64,000 nucleotides of DNA from Streptomyces formicae (lineage in GTDB: Bacteria > Actinomycetota > Actinomycetes > Streptomycetales > Streptomycetaceae): positions 4,194,001 through 4,258,000 of the forward strand of contig NZ_CP022685.1 in assembly GCF_002556545.1 (NCBI RefSeq), written 5' to 3'. Both the position numbers and the translations under genes were made by a program. A model generated the notes under the pieces. That model searched no databases and had not been told where the DNA came from. It saw only the letters and a list, made by a program, of their open reading frames with translations. Each line of letters begins with the position of its first letter. The stretch's first letter is position 1. Shown one piece after another: positions 42,014 to 50,279 of the stretch.

Positions 42014-43591
42014 ATGAGGACCTCGGAGAACGAGACCGCGTACGAACTGGGCGCCTCCCGCACCCTCTGGGAGCTCATCGAGCGCCGGGCCGCGCTCACC
42101 CCCGACGCCCCCGTCCTCATCCAGTCGGCCGACGACCCCGCCGACGACCGCACGCTCACCTTCGGGGAGCTGAGGGACCGCGCCGAACGCGTCGCGGCGG
42201 GCCTGTACGCGAAGGGCGTACGCCCCGGCACGGTCGTCGCCTGGCAGCTGCCCACCCGCATCGAGACCGCGCTGCTCTCCTTCGCGCTGGCCCGCGTCGG
42301 CGCGGTCCAGTCCCCGGTGATCCCCTTCCACCGCGACCGCGAAGTCGGCTTCGCGCTGCGCGAGTCGAAGGCCGAGTTCTTCGCGGTGCCCGGCGTCTGG
42401 CGCGGCTTCGACCACACCGCGATGGCCCGAAGCCTCGCCGAGCAGGGCGGATTCACGGTCTTCGAGGCGTACGACGAGCTGCCCGACGGCGACCCTTCGG
42501 TGCTGCCCGCGCCGCCCGCCGACGGCACGTCCGTACGCTGGATCTACTGGACGTCGGGCACCACCTCCGACCCCAAGGGCGTGCTCCACACCGACCGTTC
42601 GCTGATCGCGGGCGGCTCGTGCCTGGCCCACGCGCTGCACCTGACCTCCTCCGACGTCGGCTCGATGGCGTTCCCCTTCGCGCACATCGCGGGCCCCGAC
42701 TACACCGTGATGCTGCTGCTCTACGGCTTCCCCGCGGTGATGTTCGAGCGGTTCGCGCTGCCCGACGCGCTCGACGGCTACCGGCGGCACGGCGTGACGG
42801 TGGCGGGCGGCTCGACCGCGTTCTACTCGATGTTCCTCACCCAGCAGCGCCAACTGCCGCCGGGCGAACGGCTCATACCGACGCTGCGCCTCCTCGCGGG
42901 CGGCGGGGCGCCCAAGCCTCCGGAGATCTACCACTCCGTCGTACGCGAGATGGGCTGCCAGCTCACCCACGGCTACGGCATGACCGAAGTGCCGATGATC
43001 ACGATGGGCGCGCCCGACGACACGGCGGAGAACCTCGCGACGACCGAGGGGCTGCCGCCCGAGGGCATGCGGATCCGGATCACGGACGCCGAGGGCGCGG
43101 AGCTGCCGCCGGGGACGGACGGCGAGGTGCGGCTGCGCGGAGAGGCCGTCTGCCAGGGCTATCTGGACCCCGGGCAGAGCGCGGACGTCTTCGACGCGGA
43201 CGGCTTCCTGATCACCGGCGACCTCGGGCACGTCAAGGAGAGCGGCCACCTGGTCCTGACCGGACGGGCCAAGGACATCATCATCCGCAAGGGCGAGAAC
43301 ATCTCGGCCAAGCAGATCGAGGACCTGCTCCACCAGCACCCGGCCGTCGGCGACGCGGCGGTCATCGGGCTGCCCGACCCCGAGCGCGGGGAACGGGTCT
43401 GCGCGGTCGTCGAACAGCCGCCGGGGGCACCGGAGCTGACGCTGGAGGCGGTCACCTCGTACCTGCGCGGGGAGGGCCTCGCCACCTACAAGCTGCCGGA
43501 GCAACTGGAGGTGGTGGAGGCCCTCCCGCGCAACGAGACGCTGCGCAAGGTACTCAAGTACCGCCTGCGGGAACGCTTCTCACGGCCCTAG
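42014..43591 (+). CDS. AMP-dependent acyl-CoA ligase (second)
   Basis: This 525-residue AMP-forming ligase has IYWTSGTTSDPKG near 180, the GYGMTE motif near 322, DGFLITGDLG near 395 and PRNETLRKVLKYRLRE with the catalytic lysine at the end. It resembles cyclohexanecarboxylate-CoA and fatty acid ligases. It differs in sequence from the FadD3-like ligase at 8750, so the catabolon likely activates two acids, a substrate and an intermediate. GGAG precedes the ATG, and an operator precedes both. Confidence 0.88.
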   Translation: MRTSENETAYELGASRTLWELIERRAALTPDAPVLIQSADDPADDRTLTFGELRDRAERVAAGLYAKGVRPGTVVAWQLPTRIETALLSFALARVGAVQSPVIPFHRDREVGFALRESKAEFFAVPGVWRGFDHTAMARSLAEQGGFTVFEAYDELPDGDPSVLPAPPADGTSVRWIYWTSGTTSDPKGVLHTDRSLIAGGSCLAHALHLTSSDVGSMAFPFAHIAGPDYTVMLLLYGFPAVMFERFALPDALDGYRRHGVTVAGGSTAFYSMFLTQQRQLPPGERLIPTLRLLAGGGAPKPPEIYHSVVREMGCQLTHGYGMTEVPMITMGAPDDTAENLATTEGLPPEGMRIRITDAEGAELPPGTDGEVRLRGEAVCQGYLDPGQSADVFDADGFLITGDLGHVKESGHLVLTGRAKDIIIRKGENISAKQIEDLLHQHPAVGDAAVIGLPDPERGERVCAVVEQPPGAPELTLEAVTSYLRGEGLATYKLPEQLEVVEALPRNETLRKVLKYRLRERFSRP

Positions 43592-43628
43592 GCCGGGCCG
43601 GGCCGGTGCGGTGCGGCTCAGCGGCGGG

Positions 43629-44141
43629 TCACTCGGGCACCGTGAAGTACGCCGCGAAGGCCCGCACGATCTCCTCCTCGGAGACCCGGCCGTCGCCGTC
43701 GGAGTCGAGCGCGGCGGCCGCCGCGGCCGCGACGTCCTCGGGCACGCCGAGTGCCTTCAGCGCGCGCTGGGCCTCCTGGGGGCTCGCCGCGCCGTCGCCG
43801 TCGCCGTCCGCGACGCGCAGCACCGCGAGCAGGAAGGGGCGCGCGAGCTCCGCGAACCGGTCGGGATTGTCCCGCAGCCGCTTCACCGCGCCGCCCACGA
43901 ACTCGTCCCGGGTGATGCGCTGGTCCCCGTCCCGGTCCGCGATCCCGGCCATGCCCTGCCAGAACGCCTCGGCCCCGATGTAGAGGGCCTGGCCCTTCTC
44001 GGACCGCGCCGTGGCCCCGAACTCCGCGCACAGCGCGGCCGCCGCCGTGCTGAAGTCCTCACGGGAGATGTAGCCGTTGCCGTCCTGGTCGAAGGTGGCG
44101 AACCGGGCCGCGATCCTACGCTCGTACTCGGCACTGTCCAT
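43629..44141 (-). CDS. Calerythrin-like EF-hand calcium-binding protein
   Basis: The 170-residue protein has four EF-hand loops: DQDGNGYISRED (about 18-29), DRDGDQRITRDE (69-80), DGDGDGAASPQE (112-123) and DSDGDGRVSEEE (146-157). Overall architecture resembles calerythrin, an actinobacterial calcium buffer or sensor. The third loop has Ala at a usual hydrophobic position but retains acidic residues. It has no signal peptide, so it is cytosolic. It is convergent with the ligase gene. Confidence 0.88.
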   Translation of the reverse strand: MDSAEYERRIAARFATFDQDGNGYISREDFSTAAAALCAEFGATARSEKGQALYIGAEAFWQGMAGIADRDGDQRITRDEFVGGAVKRLRDNPDRFAELARPFLLAVLRVADGDGDGAASPQEAQRALKALGVPEDVAAAAAAALDSDGDGRVSEEEIVRAFAAYFTVPE

Positions 44142-44322
44142 GATCTTCGGGCCGCCTCACTTCCGCGGTTGGGGGGTGTCTTCCGGGTACTGCCTGGTAC
44201 TTCTCGCAGCGAGCGTACGTCTTCGCAGACGCCCGGGAGGCGGGAAACCGGCGCTTGTGCCAAGACCGCGGAAATTCTGCGACACGGGTGTGGCACAGCC
44301 GTGATGTGCTGCACTGTTCCGC

Positions 44323-44784
44323 GTGGAAGCGGTTGCGGCGAGTGTCATAGCGGTGTTGGGAACCCTGCTCGGCGCGGGGGTCACGCACTCCTTTCAGCGG
44401 CGGGCGATCGAACGGACGGAGGAGTTCACGCGCGGCGAGAAACTGCGGCAGGAACGGATCGACGCGTACTGCGCGTACGCGGGCGCGCTCGTCAGCTACC
44501 GGCGGCTCCTCGTCGACCGCTGGTTCCGGCGCGAGGAGAACCGCATCGAGGAGAGCGAGGCGGCGCGCTTCCAGTCCTACGAGCTGCGCTCCGAGGCCCA
44601 GGAGGCGCTGTTCCGGGTGCAGTTGCTGACCGCGGACGACGCGCTCGTGCGGCAGGCGGCGGAGGCCCTCGACCACGTCGCCGAGGTGCACAAGGCGGCC
44701 GACAGGGACGCGCTCGCCGAGCGGCGCCGGGTCTCGCGCGACGCCATCAACTCCTTCGTGGCGACGGCCAAGCGGCACGTGTGA
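44323..44784 (+). CDS. Membrane-anchored protein of unknown function
   Basis: This 153-residue protein starts with one hydrophobic helix (VIAVLGTLLGAGVTHSF) and then has a long charged, Arg/Glu-rich coiled region. It resembles small Streptomyces proteins of unknown function. GTG 44323 is the likely start, in a region without a clear Shine-Dalgarno. Its stop lies in the first unit of a tandem repeat shared with the end of the convergent STAS gene. Confidence 0.65.
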   Translation: MEAVAASVIAVLGTLLGAGVTHSFQRRAIERTEEFTRGEKLRQERIDAYCAYAGALVSYRRLLVDRWFRREENRIEESEAARFQSYELRSEAQEALFRVQLLTADDALVRQAAEALDHVAEVHKAADRDALAERRRVSRDAINSFVATAKRHV

Positions 44785-44837
44785 GCGTTCACACGGCACA
44801 TGTGACCGTTCACACGGCACGTGTGACCGTTCACGCG
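44775..44837. repeat. Three tandem 21-bp palindromic units across two gene ends
   Basis: Three units (44775-44795, 44796-44816, 44817-44837) each carry GTGTGA-(N)CGTTCACAC-type arms. The stop codon of the plus-strand gene lies in unit 1 and that of the STAS gene in unit 3. They may form a bidirectional terminator or a binding site. A DNA duplication at gene ends could account for them. Confidence 0.75.
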
Positions 44838-45205
44838 GAGAGCGGCGCGGCCTCTTCGTCCAGTGCCGACCCCACGTCCGGATAGACCTCGAAGAGCCGT
44901 CGTACGCCGAGGGCCGCGAGGACGCGGTTCACGTGCGAGCCGTCCTCCGCGCCGCGCGCGGGCAGGATCAGGCGCAGCCTGCCCTGGCAGGAGCGGATCA
45001 GGCGGCGCGTGGCGATCAGTACGCCGACGCCGCTGGAGTCGCAGAACAGCACTTCGGAGAGGTCGAGGACGATGCTGCGGCGGCCTTCCGCCACGGAGTC
45101 GTGCACGTGTTGACGCACCACGGGCGAGGTCAGCAGGTCCATCTCGCCGGAGACGCACAGCACGGCCCAGCCCGCCTGCTCGTCCGTCGTCACCTTGAGC
45201 GTCAC
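44831..45205 (-). CDS. STAS-domain anti-sigma factor antagonist
   Basis: The 124-residue protein is a STAS domain, with the phosphorylatable Ser in FCDSSGVGVLI near residue 57. It would release a sigma factor by binding an RsbW-like kinase, such as the gene at 38912, when unphosphorylated. GTG 45205 is used as the start; the ribosome site is weak. It is divergent from the sigma-factor gene. Confidence 0.87.
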   Translation of the reverse strand: MTLKVTTDEQAGWAVLCVSGEMDLLTSPVVRQHVHDSVAEGRRSIVLDLSEVLFCDSSGVGVLIATRRLIRSCQGRLRLILPARGAEDGSHVNRVLAALGVRRLFEVYPDVGSALDEEAAPLSA

Positions 45206-45463
45206 GCGTCACGCCTCTCGCTCGCCCTGCCCTGCTCTGCCGACTCGGTCTGTCCGCCCTGCTCAGCACGTTGATCCGGAAGCAGTTCCTACGCTTCGTT
45301 CTGCTTCGGCTGCCCCACCTGTCTCCCATGAAACACCAGCAGGTCACCGTCACTATCATCCGGTGCCTGCCGGGGGCGCGCTTTGCCGTAAACAGGAGTG
45401 CGCTGTCAGCGGCGCCGACTACATTCGAGTGAGGGTCAGAAACGGTACGCAGGAGGGGGCCGC

Positions 45464-46072
45464 ATGCCGAAGGACGCGCCGCGGCGCTGGGACCGCAGGA
45501 TGCAGCAGCGGCTCGCGCACGGGGAAGCCGCCGCGCTCGGCGAGCTGTACGACCGCTTCGCCTCGCTGGTGCACGGCCTGGCCCACCGCGTCCTCGGCGA
45601 CGAGAGCGCGGCCGACCGCATCACCCGCGAGGTCTTCTCGCACGTCTGGGAGAACCCCGACGCGTACGACCCCAAGCAGGGCCCCCTGCGCTCCTGGATC
45701 GCCACGCTCGCCCACCAGCAGGCCGTCCGCAGGCTCCGCCAGACCGAGTCGGCCGCCCTCGCCCGCGGCGGCGAGGGCACCAAGGAGGACCTGGAGCGCA
45801 AGGTCCGCCGCGCCTCCGCCGCAGCCCGCGCCGACTACATCGTCACGGCCATGCCCACCCCGCTGCGGGCCGCCCTTGAACTCGCGTACTTCCAGCGGCG
45901 CGACTACCGCCAGGCCGCCGCCGACCTCGGCGTCACCGAGGACGAGGCCCGGCGCAGGCTCCGCCTCGGCCTGCAACTCCTGTCCACGGCGAACGACGCG
46001 GGCGACGCGTCGGCGGGCCTGGCCCACGGCACGCCGCCCGGCACCTCGTCCGGATACGGGACGGCGCTGTGA
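45464..46072 (+). CDS. Sigma-70 family (ECF-like) sigma factor
   Basis: This 202-residue sigma factor has region 2 (LYDRFASLVHGLAHRVLGDE through the LRSWIATLAHQQAVRRLR stretch) and region 4 (LELAYFQRRDYRQAAADLGVTEDEARRRLR) but no region 3 or extended C-terminal domain, matching ECF sigma factors. GGAGGGGG lies 4 nt upstream of the ATG. The anti-sigma gene overlaps its stop by GTGA, so the two are translationally coupled, as in classical sigma-anti-sigma operons. It is the S. coelicolor SCO4409-like gene by position, which I state as inference. Confidence 0.88.
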   Translation: MPKDAPRRWDRRMQQRLAHGEAAALGELYDRFASLVHGLAHRVLGDESAADRITREVFSHVWENPDAYDPKQGPLRSWIATLAHQQAVRRLRQTESAALARGGEGTKEDLERKVRRASAAARADYIVTAMPTPLRAALELAYFQRRDYRQAAADLGVTEDEARRRLRLGLQLLSTANDAGDASAGLAHGTPPGTSSGYGTAL

Positions 46073-47421
46073 GCGGCGCCGACACCCCCGAGCCGTTCGA
46101 AGGTCCGGACCGCCCCGAGCACCCCGACCACCCCGAGGAGGCCGGCACCGGCACTCCGGAGGGCGCGGCCGTGCCGCGCATACCGATGCCGCGCTCCTCG
46201 ATAGAGGACACCGGAGAGCCCCTGCCCGACCCGCCGCCCCCGGAGCCCGTGGTGCCGCTCGTCCTGGAGCACCGCGTCCTGAAGTCCCTGCTCGGCGCCT
46301 GGGCGCTCGCCGCGTGCTCCGCGGAGGAGTCCGCGGCCGTCGAGGACCACCTGGGCGACTGCGGCCCCTGCGCGCAGGAGGCGCTGCGGCTGCGCGACGC
46401 CGTCGGCCTGCTGCACCCCGAGGAGAGCCTCGATCTCGACCCGGGTCTGCGCACCCGGGTCCTGGAGAGCTGCCTGGGCCGCCGTCCGCCGCGCATCCCG
46501 GTGCCCGAGTGGGCCGTGCCCTACGACGCGGAGACCGCCCGGCTCGACGCCCTCCTCCAGGACATCGGCGACTCGGAGTGGCACGCTCCCGTGCGGCTGC
46601 GCTGGTTCGAGGAGAACGGCCCGGTGAGCCGCAAGACGACCGTGGCCGGAGTCATCGCGCACCTCCTGGCCGTCGACGGCCTGGTCGGCCTCGCCCTCGG
46701 CCTCGACGACCCGCTGGGCCCCGACACCAAGAGCCCGCGCGACCCGTCCCAGCGCACGGAGGCGTACTGGCGCGCGTCGTACTTCCCGCCCACGCGCGCG
46801 GTGCGCGGCCCCTGGCGCGAGCAGACCCACGAGGTGATCCGCACGGTGTCGTTCGCGGGCGGCGGCTCGGGAAGGCTCCCCGTGCCGTACGGGACGGTCG
46901 CCCTGCCAGGACCCGACCCGGACTCGGACGCGGGAGCCGACGGGGTCCAGAAGGTCGAGCTGCCGCTGCGGGACTCGATGGTGGACCGCGCCTTCGAGTG
47001 CTGGATCCACGCGGGCGACATCGCCGACGCCGTGGACTACCCGTACGCGCCGCCCGCGCCGCGCCATCTGCACCGCATGATCGACCTCGCCGCGCGGATG
47101 CTCCCCGGCACGCTGGCCGACCGGCGCCGTTCGGGGCTCGCGGCCCCGTCCCGCGGCCTGGTCGCGGCGGGCGCGCCGGGCCGCAGTCTGCGCCTGGAGA
47201 TCGAGGGGCTCGGCGGCGGCGAGTGGTTCATCCCGCTGGACTCCCCCGCCGCGAGCGCGTCCGCCGAGCAGGAAGTGGCGCACGTGGCGCTCGACGGCGT
47301 GGAGTTCTGCCGCCTGGCCGCGGGTCACGTCTCGCCGGAGGAGGCGGCCGCGGGTCAGGACGGCGACCGCGAGGCCATCCGCGACGTGCTGTTCGCGGCG
47401 GCCTCGCTGAGCCGGATGTAG
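46069..47421 (+). CDS. Zinc-finger anti-sigma factor fused to MDMPI-like domain
   Basis: The 450-residue protein has a proline-rich start, an anti-sigma zinc finger (HLGDCGPC, an HxxxCxxC motif, near residue 95-102) and a large C-terminal region of the mycothiol-dependent maleylpyruvate isomerase/DinB-like fold. Possible metal ligands are in VIAHLLAVDG and FECWIHAGDIADAV. No transmembrane segment was seen, so it is cytosolic. It probably inhibits the sigma factor encoded just upstream, in response to a thiol or metal signal. The fusion is uncommon. Confidence 0.82.
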   Translation: MSGADTPEPFEGPDRPEHPDHPEEAGTGTPEGAAVPRIPMPRSSIEDTGEPLPDPPPPEPVVPLVLEHRVLKSLLGAWALAACSAEESAAVEDHLGDCGPCAQEALRLRDAVGLLHPEESLDLDPGLRTRVLESCLGRRPPRIPVPEWAVPYDAETARLDALLQDIGDSEWHAPVRLRWFEENGPVSRKTTVAGVIAHLLAVDGLVGLALGLDDPLGPDTKSPRDPSQRTEAYWRASYFPPTRAVRGPWREQTHEVIRTVSFAGGGSGRLPVPYGTVALPGPDPDSDAGADGVQKVELPLRDSMVDRAFECWIHAGDIADAVDYPYAPPAPRHLHRMIDLAARMLPGTLADRRRSGLAAPSRGLVAAGAPGRSLRLEIEGLGGGEWFIPLDSPAASASAEQEVAHVALDGVEFCRLAAGHVSPEEAAAGQDGDREAIRDVLFAAASLSRM

Positions 47422-47438
47422 AGGTAGACCGGCGGGGG

Positions 47439-48320
47439 TTACGCGAAGACGACCGTGCGGCGCCCGTTCAGCAGGATGCGGTGCTCCGCGTGCCACTTCA
47501 CCGCGCGGGCCAGGGCCTGGCACTCCACGTCGCGGCCGATCGCGACCAGCTGGTCGGGGGTCACGTCGTGGCCGACCCGCTCGACCTCCTGCTCGATGAT
47601 CGGCCCCTCGTCGAGGTCGGCCGTCACGTAGTGCGCGGTGGCACCGATGAGCTTCACACCGCGCGCGTGCGCCTGGTGGTACGGCTTCGCGCCCTTGAAA
47701 CTCGGCAGGAACGAGTGGTGGATGTTGATGATCCGGCCGCTGAGCGCCTTGCACAGGTCGTCCGAGAGCACCTGCATGTAGCGGGCGAGGACGACGAGCT
47801 CCACGTTCTCCTCGCGCACGATCTCCAGGAGCCGCGCCTCGGCCTGCGGCTTGTTCTCCTTGTTCACCGGGATGTGGTGGAAGGGGATGTCGTACGAGGC
47901 GACGAGCTCGGCGAAGTCCGTGTGGTTGGAGACGACCGCGGCGATGTCCACCGGCAGCGCGCCGATCCGCGAGCGGAACAGCAGGTCGTTCAGGCAGTGC
48001 CCGAACTTCGAGACGAGCAGCACGATCCGCATCCGGTCCTCGGCGCGGTGGATCTGCCAGTCCATGTGGAAGGAGTCCCCGACCGCGGCGAAGCTGGCCC
48101 GCAGCTTCTCGACGGTCACCGGAGCCTCGGCCGAGAAGTGCACCCGCATGAAGAACAGCCCGGTGTCGTGATCGCCGAACTGCTGACTGTCCTCGATGTT
48201 GCATCCGGTCATGAAGAGATAACTCGACACGGCGTGCACGATGCCCTGCTTGTCGGGGCAGGAAAGGGTGAGGACGTACTGGTCAGCGGGCGCGACGGGG
48301 GCGGCGGACTGCTCGTTCAT
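47439..48320 (-). CDS. purU: PurU: formyltetrahydrofolate deformylase
   Basis: The 293-residue enzyme starts with an ACT domain (YVLTLSCPDKQGIVHAVSSYL, about 14-34) and ends in a formyltransferase-like domain with NIHHSFLPSFKGAKPYHQA and the catalytic Asp in YVTADLDEGPIIEQ. It hydrolyses 10-formyl-THF to THF and formate, balancing one-carbon units. Length and motifs fit PurU. It is convergent with the anti-sigma gene and seems monocistronic. Confidence 0.95.
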   Translation of the reverse strand: MNEQSAAPVAPADQYVLTLSCPDKQGIVHAVSSYLFMTGCNIEDSQQFGDHDTGLFFMRVHFSAEAPVTVEKLRASFAAVGDSFHMDWQIHRAEDRMRIVLLVSKFGHCLNDLLFRSRIGALPVDIAAVVSNHTDFAELVASYDIPFHHIPVNKENKPQAEARLLEIVREENVELVVLARYMQVLSDDLCKALSGRIINIHHSFLPSFKGAKPYHQAHARGVKLIGATAHYVTADLDEGPIIEQEVERVGHDVTPDQLVAIGRDVECQALARAVKWHAEHRILLNGRRTVVFA

Positions 48321-48373
48321 GCGCCCAAGGTTCCCACACACGCCGCCCGCCACGGGCCGCGTCCCGCCCCAGC

Positions 48374-48820
48374 TCAGGCGGACCGGGTCAGAATCCGCAG
48401 CACCTCGAGGGTCCGGGGAGCCACATCCGGATCCTCCCCATCGCCAACCGCCAGGCGAACGTGCGCCTCGCGCGCCGCGTGCACCGCCTCGGGCCACCCG
48501 GGGTGCTCCAGATAGACGGAGACCAGCGCGTCGGGCCCGACCTCGTGCATGATCCGCAGGACCCGCAGCACCGCCGCGTCGACGAGCGCCGCCTCCTGCG
48601 CGTCCCGGAAGATCGTGCCCACGTACTTCTCCGCGGACCAGTTGTCCAGCCACGTGTCCTCGACGAGCCGGTACACGGCATCGGTCACGTCCCCGTACTC
48701 CTCGCGCCCCGCGAGCCAGCACTCGCGCTGGAATTCGGGGTCGGAGAGCATGTGCAGCGCCGAGCGCACGTTGCTGCGCCAGCGCCACCACGGCATGTCG
48801 TTGGTCGGCATGCCGCCCAT
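48374..48820 (-). CDS. SCO4402-family conserved protein
   Basis: This protein of about 148 residues is conserved in Streptomyces beside purU (MPWWRWRSNVRSALHMLSDP at the start, then WSAEKYVGTIFRDAQEAALVD). It is rich in Trp and Arg and has no identifiable catalytic motif. Function unknown. The ATG at 48820 is chosen; an ATG at 48874 and others are in frame. It lies 53 bp upstream of purU on the same strand and may be cotranscribed. Confidence 0.75.
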   Translation of the reverse strand: MGGMPTNDMPWWRWRSNVRSALHMLSDPEFQRECWLAGREEYGDVTDAVYRLVEDTWLDNWSAEKYVGTIFRDAQEAALVDAAVLRVLRIMHEVGPDALVSVYLEHPGWPEAVHAAREAHVRLAVGDGEDPDVAPRTLEVLRILTRSA

Positions 48821-48992
48821 GGTGCTAGAGCGACGGCCGCGACGGGAAGACTTCTCCGAACCTTGCACGGTCATCGATCGTACGTTCCCACTCTCTGCAC
48901 TCGAACCGGCCCCCGCACGTTCACGTTGATGTCACTGTCCGTTGGGAACGCGTCACGCCACGGTTGGGCTGCCACCGGAATCGTGCATACCC

Positions 48993-50267
48993 ATGACCGG
49001 CAGGCGACGCACCTCCTTCCCCCGCCCCTTCCGAACCGCAGCGCTCTCCGCGGCCGTGGCGGCGGCGTGTACGACGCTCACAGCCGGGTGCGGGGTCATC
49101 CCTGGAGCCACGGGGGGTTCCAGGGAAGACCCCATCACCGTCATGACCTGGGCGCCGGAGAAGACCAAGGCCACCAACAAACCCGGCGTCCCCGCGATGG
49201 CCCAGGCGTACGCCCGCTGGGTCAACGCGCACGGCGGCCTCGACGGCCGCGAGCTGAAGGTTCTCACCTGCAACGACCACAACGATTCGGCGGGCGCGGC
49301 GGACTGCGCGCGCGAGGCCGTCGACAAGGACGTGGCGGCGGTCGTCGGCGCCTACAGCCAGCACGGCCGGTCCTTCCTCTCCCCCCTCGAAGTCGCGGGC
49401 ATCCCCTACATCGGCGGCTACGGGATCACCGACGACGAGTTCAGCAGCCCGCTCTCGTACCCCGTCAACGGCGGCGAGCCCGCGCTCCTCGCGGGCAACG
49501 GCCGCCAGCTCGCCGCCCGCTGCGACCGCGTCTCCCTCGTACGCCCCGACACCCTGGCCGGCGACGAACTGCCCAAGCTGCTCAACTCCGGCCTCGCCGA
49601 CGGCCACCACAAGCCGGTCGCCGACATCCGCGCGCCCGAGGACGGCACCGACCTCACGCCCCAGGCCGAGCAGGCCCTGCGCCACGCGGGCGCGGCCGAC
49701 GGCTGTGTGACGGCGGCGCTCGGCGCGCGCACGGACACCTTCTACGACTCGTTCCGGCGCACCAAGGACGACTATCCGCCGGTACGGATCTCCTCGGTGC
49801 TCGGCAGCGTCGACCAGTCCCTCATCGACCGCACCGGCGGCGCGACGGGCCCCTACGAAGGGGCGTACGTCACCGGCTGGTACCCCGCGTCCGGCGACCC
49901 CCGGTGGTCCCAGATGCGCAAGGTCGTCCGTGAGCAGGCGTTCGGCGACAACCGGGTCGACCCCGCGGACGCGGGCGTGCAGACGACCTGGATCGCGTAC
50001 ACCGTCCTGAAGCAGGTCGTCGAGTCGCTCGACGGCGGCGAGGTCACCGCGGCCACGCTGCGCCGCGCCCTCGACGACGGGCTCAAGGTCGAGACCGGGG
50101 GCCTCACGCCCACGCTGAGCTGGCGCTTCGAGGACATGCTCGCGGCCAGCGAGTTCCCGCGCCTGATCAACTCCGACGTCACGTTCCAGGTGGTGCGCGA
50201 CGGACGGCTCGTCCCCGCGCGCCAGGGGTTCGTGAACGTGGAGAAGACGCTGGAACAGACGGCGTAG
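48993..50267 (+). CDS. Periplasmic-binding-like lipoprotein (branched-chain amino acid type)
   Basis: The product of 424 residues has a signal peptide with a lipobox (TLTAGC, Cys at about 33), so it is a surface lipoprotein. The mature part follows the Leu/Ile/Val-binding (Peripla_BP_6) fold, with VMTWAPEKTKATN at the start, KDVAAVVGAYSQHG near 110 and YVTGWYPASGD. No permease or ATPase genes adjoin it. The ligand is unknown. The ATG at 48993 gives the signal peptide. Confidence 0.85.
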   Translation: MTGRRRTSFPRPFRTAALSAAVAAACTTLTAGCGVIPGATGGSREDPITVMTWAPEKTKATNKPGVPAMAQAYARWVNAHGGLDGRELKVLTCNDHNDSAGAADCAREAVDKDVAAVVGAYSQHGRSFLSPLEVAGIPYIGGYGITDDEFSSPLSYPVNGGEPALLAGNGRQLAARCDRVSLVRPDTLAGDELPKLLNSGLADGHHKPVADIRAPEDGTDLTPQAEQALRHAGAADGCVTAALGARTDTFYDSFRRTKDDYPPVRISSVLGSVDQSLIDRTGGATGPYEGAYVTGWYPASGDPRWSQMRKVVREQAFGDNRVDPADAGVQTTWIAYTVLKQVVESLDGGEVTAATLRRALDDGLKVETGGLTPTLSWRFEDMLAASEFPRLINSDVTFQVVRDGRLVPARQGFVNVEKTLEQTA

Positions 50268-50279
50268 CGGCGAGCCGCC

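Noticed and set aside
607..43591. Assigning the cluster to cholesterol degradation
   Set aside because: Hallmark genes (KstD, HsaA, HsaC, IpdAB, Mce transporter) and KstR/KstR2 boxes are not seen, despite a FadD3-like ligase and Ltp-like proteins.
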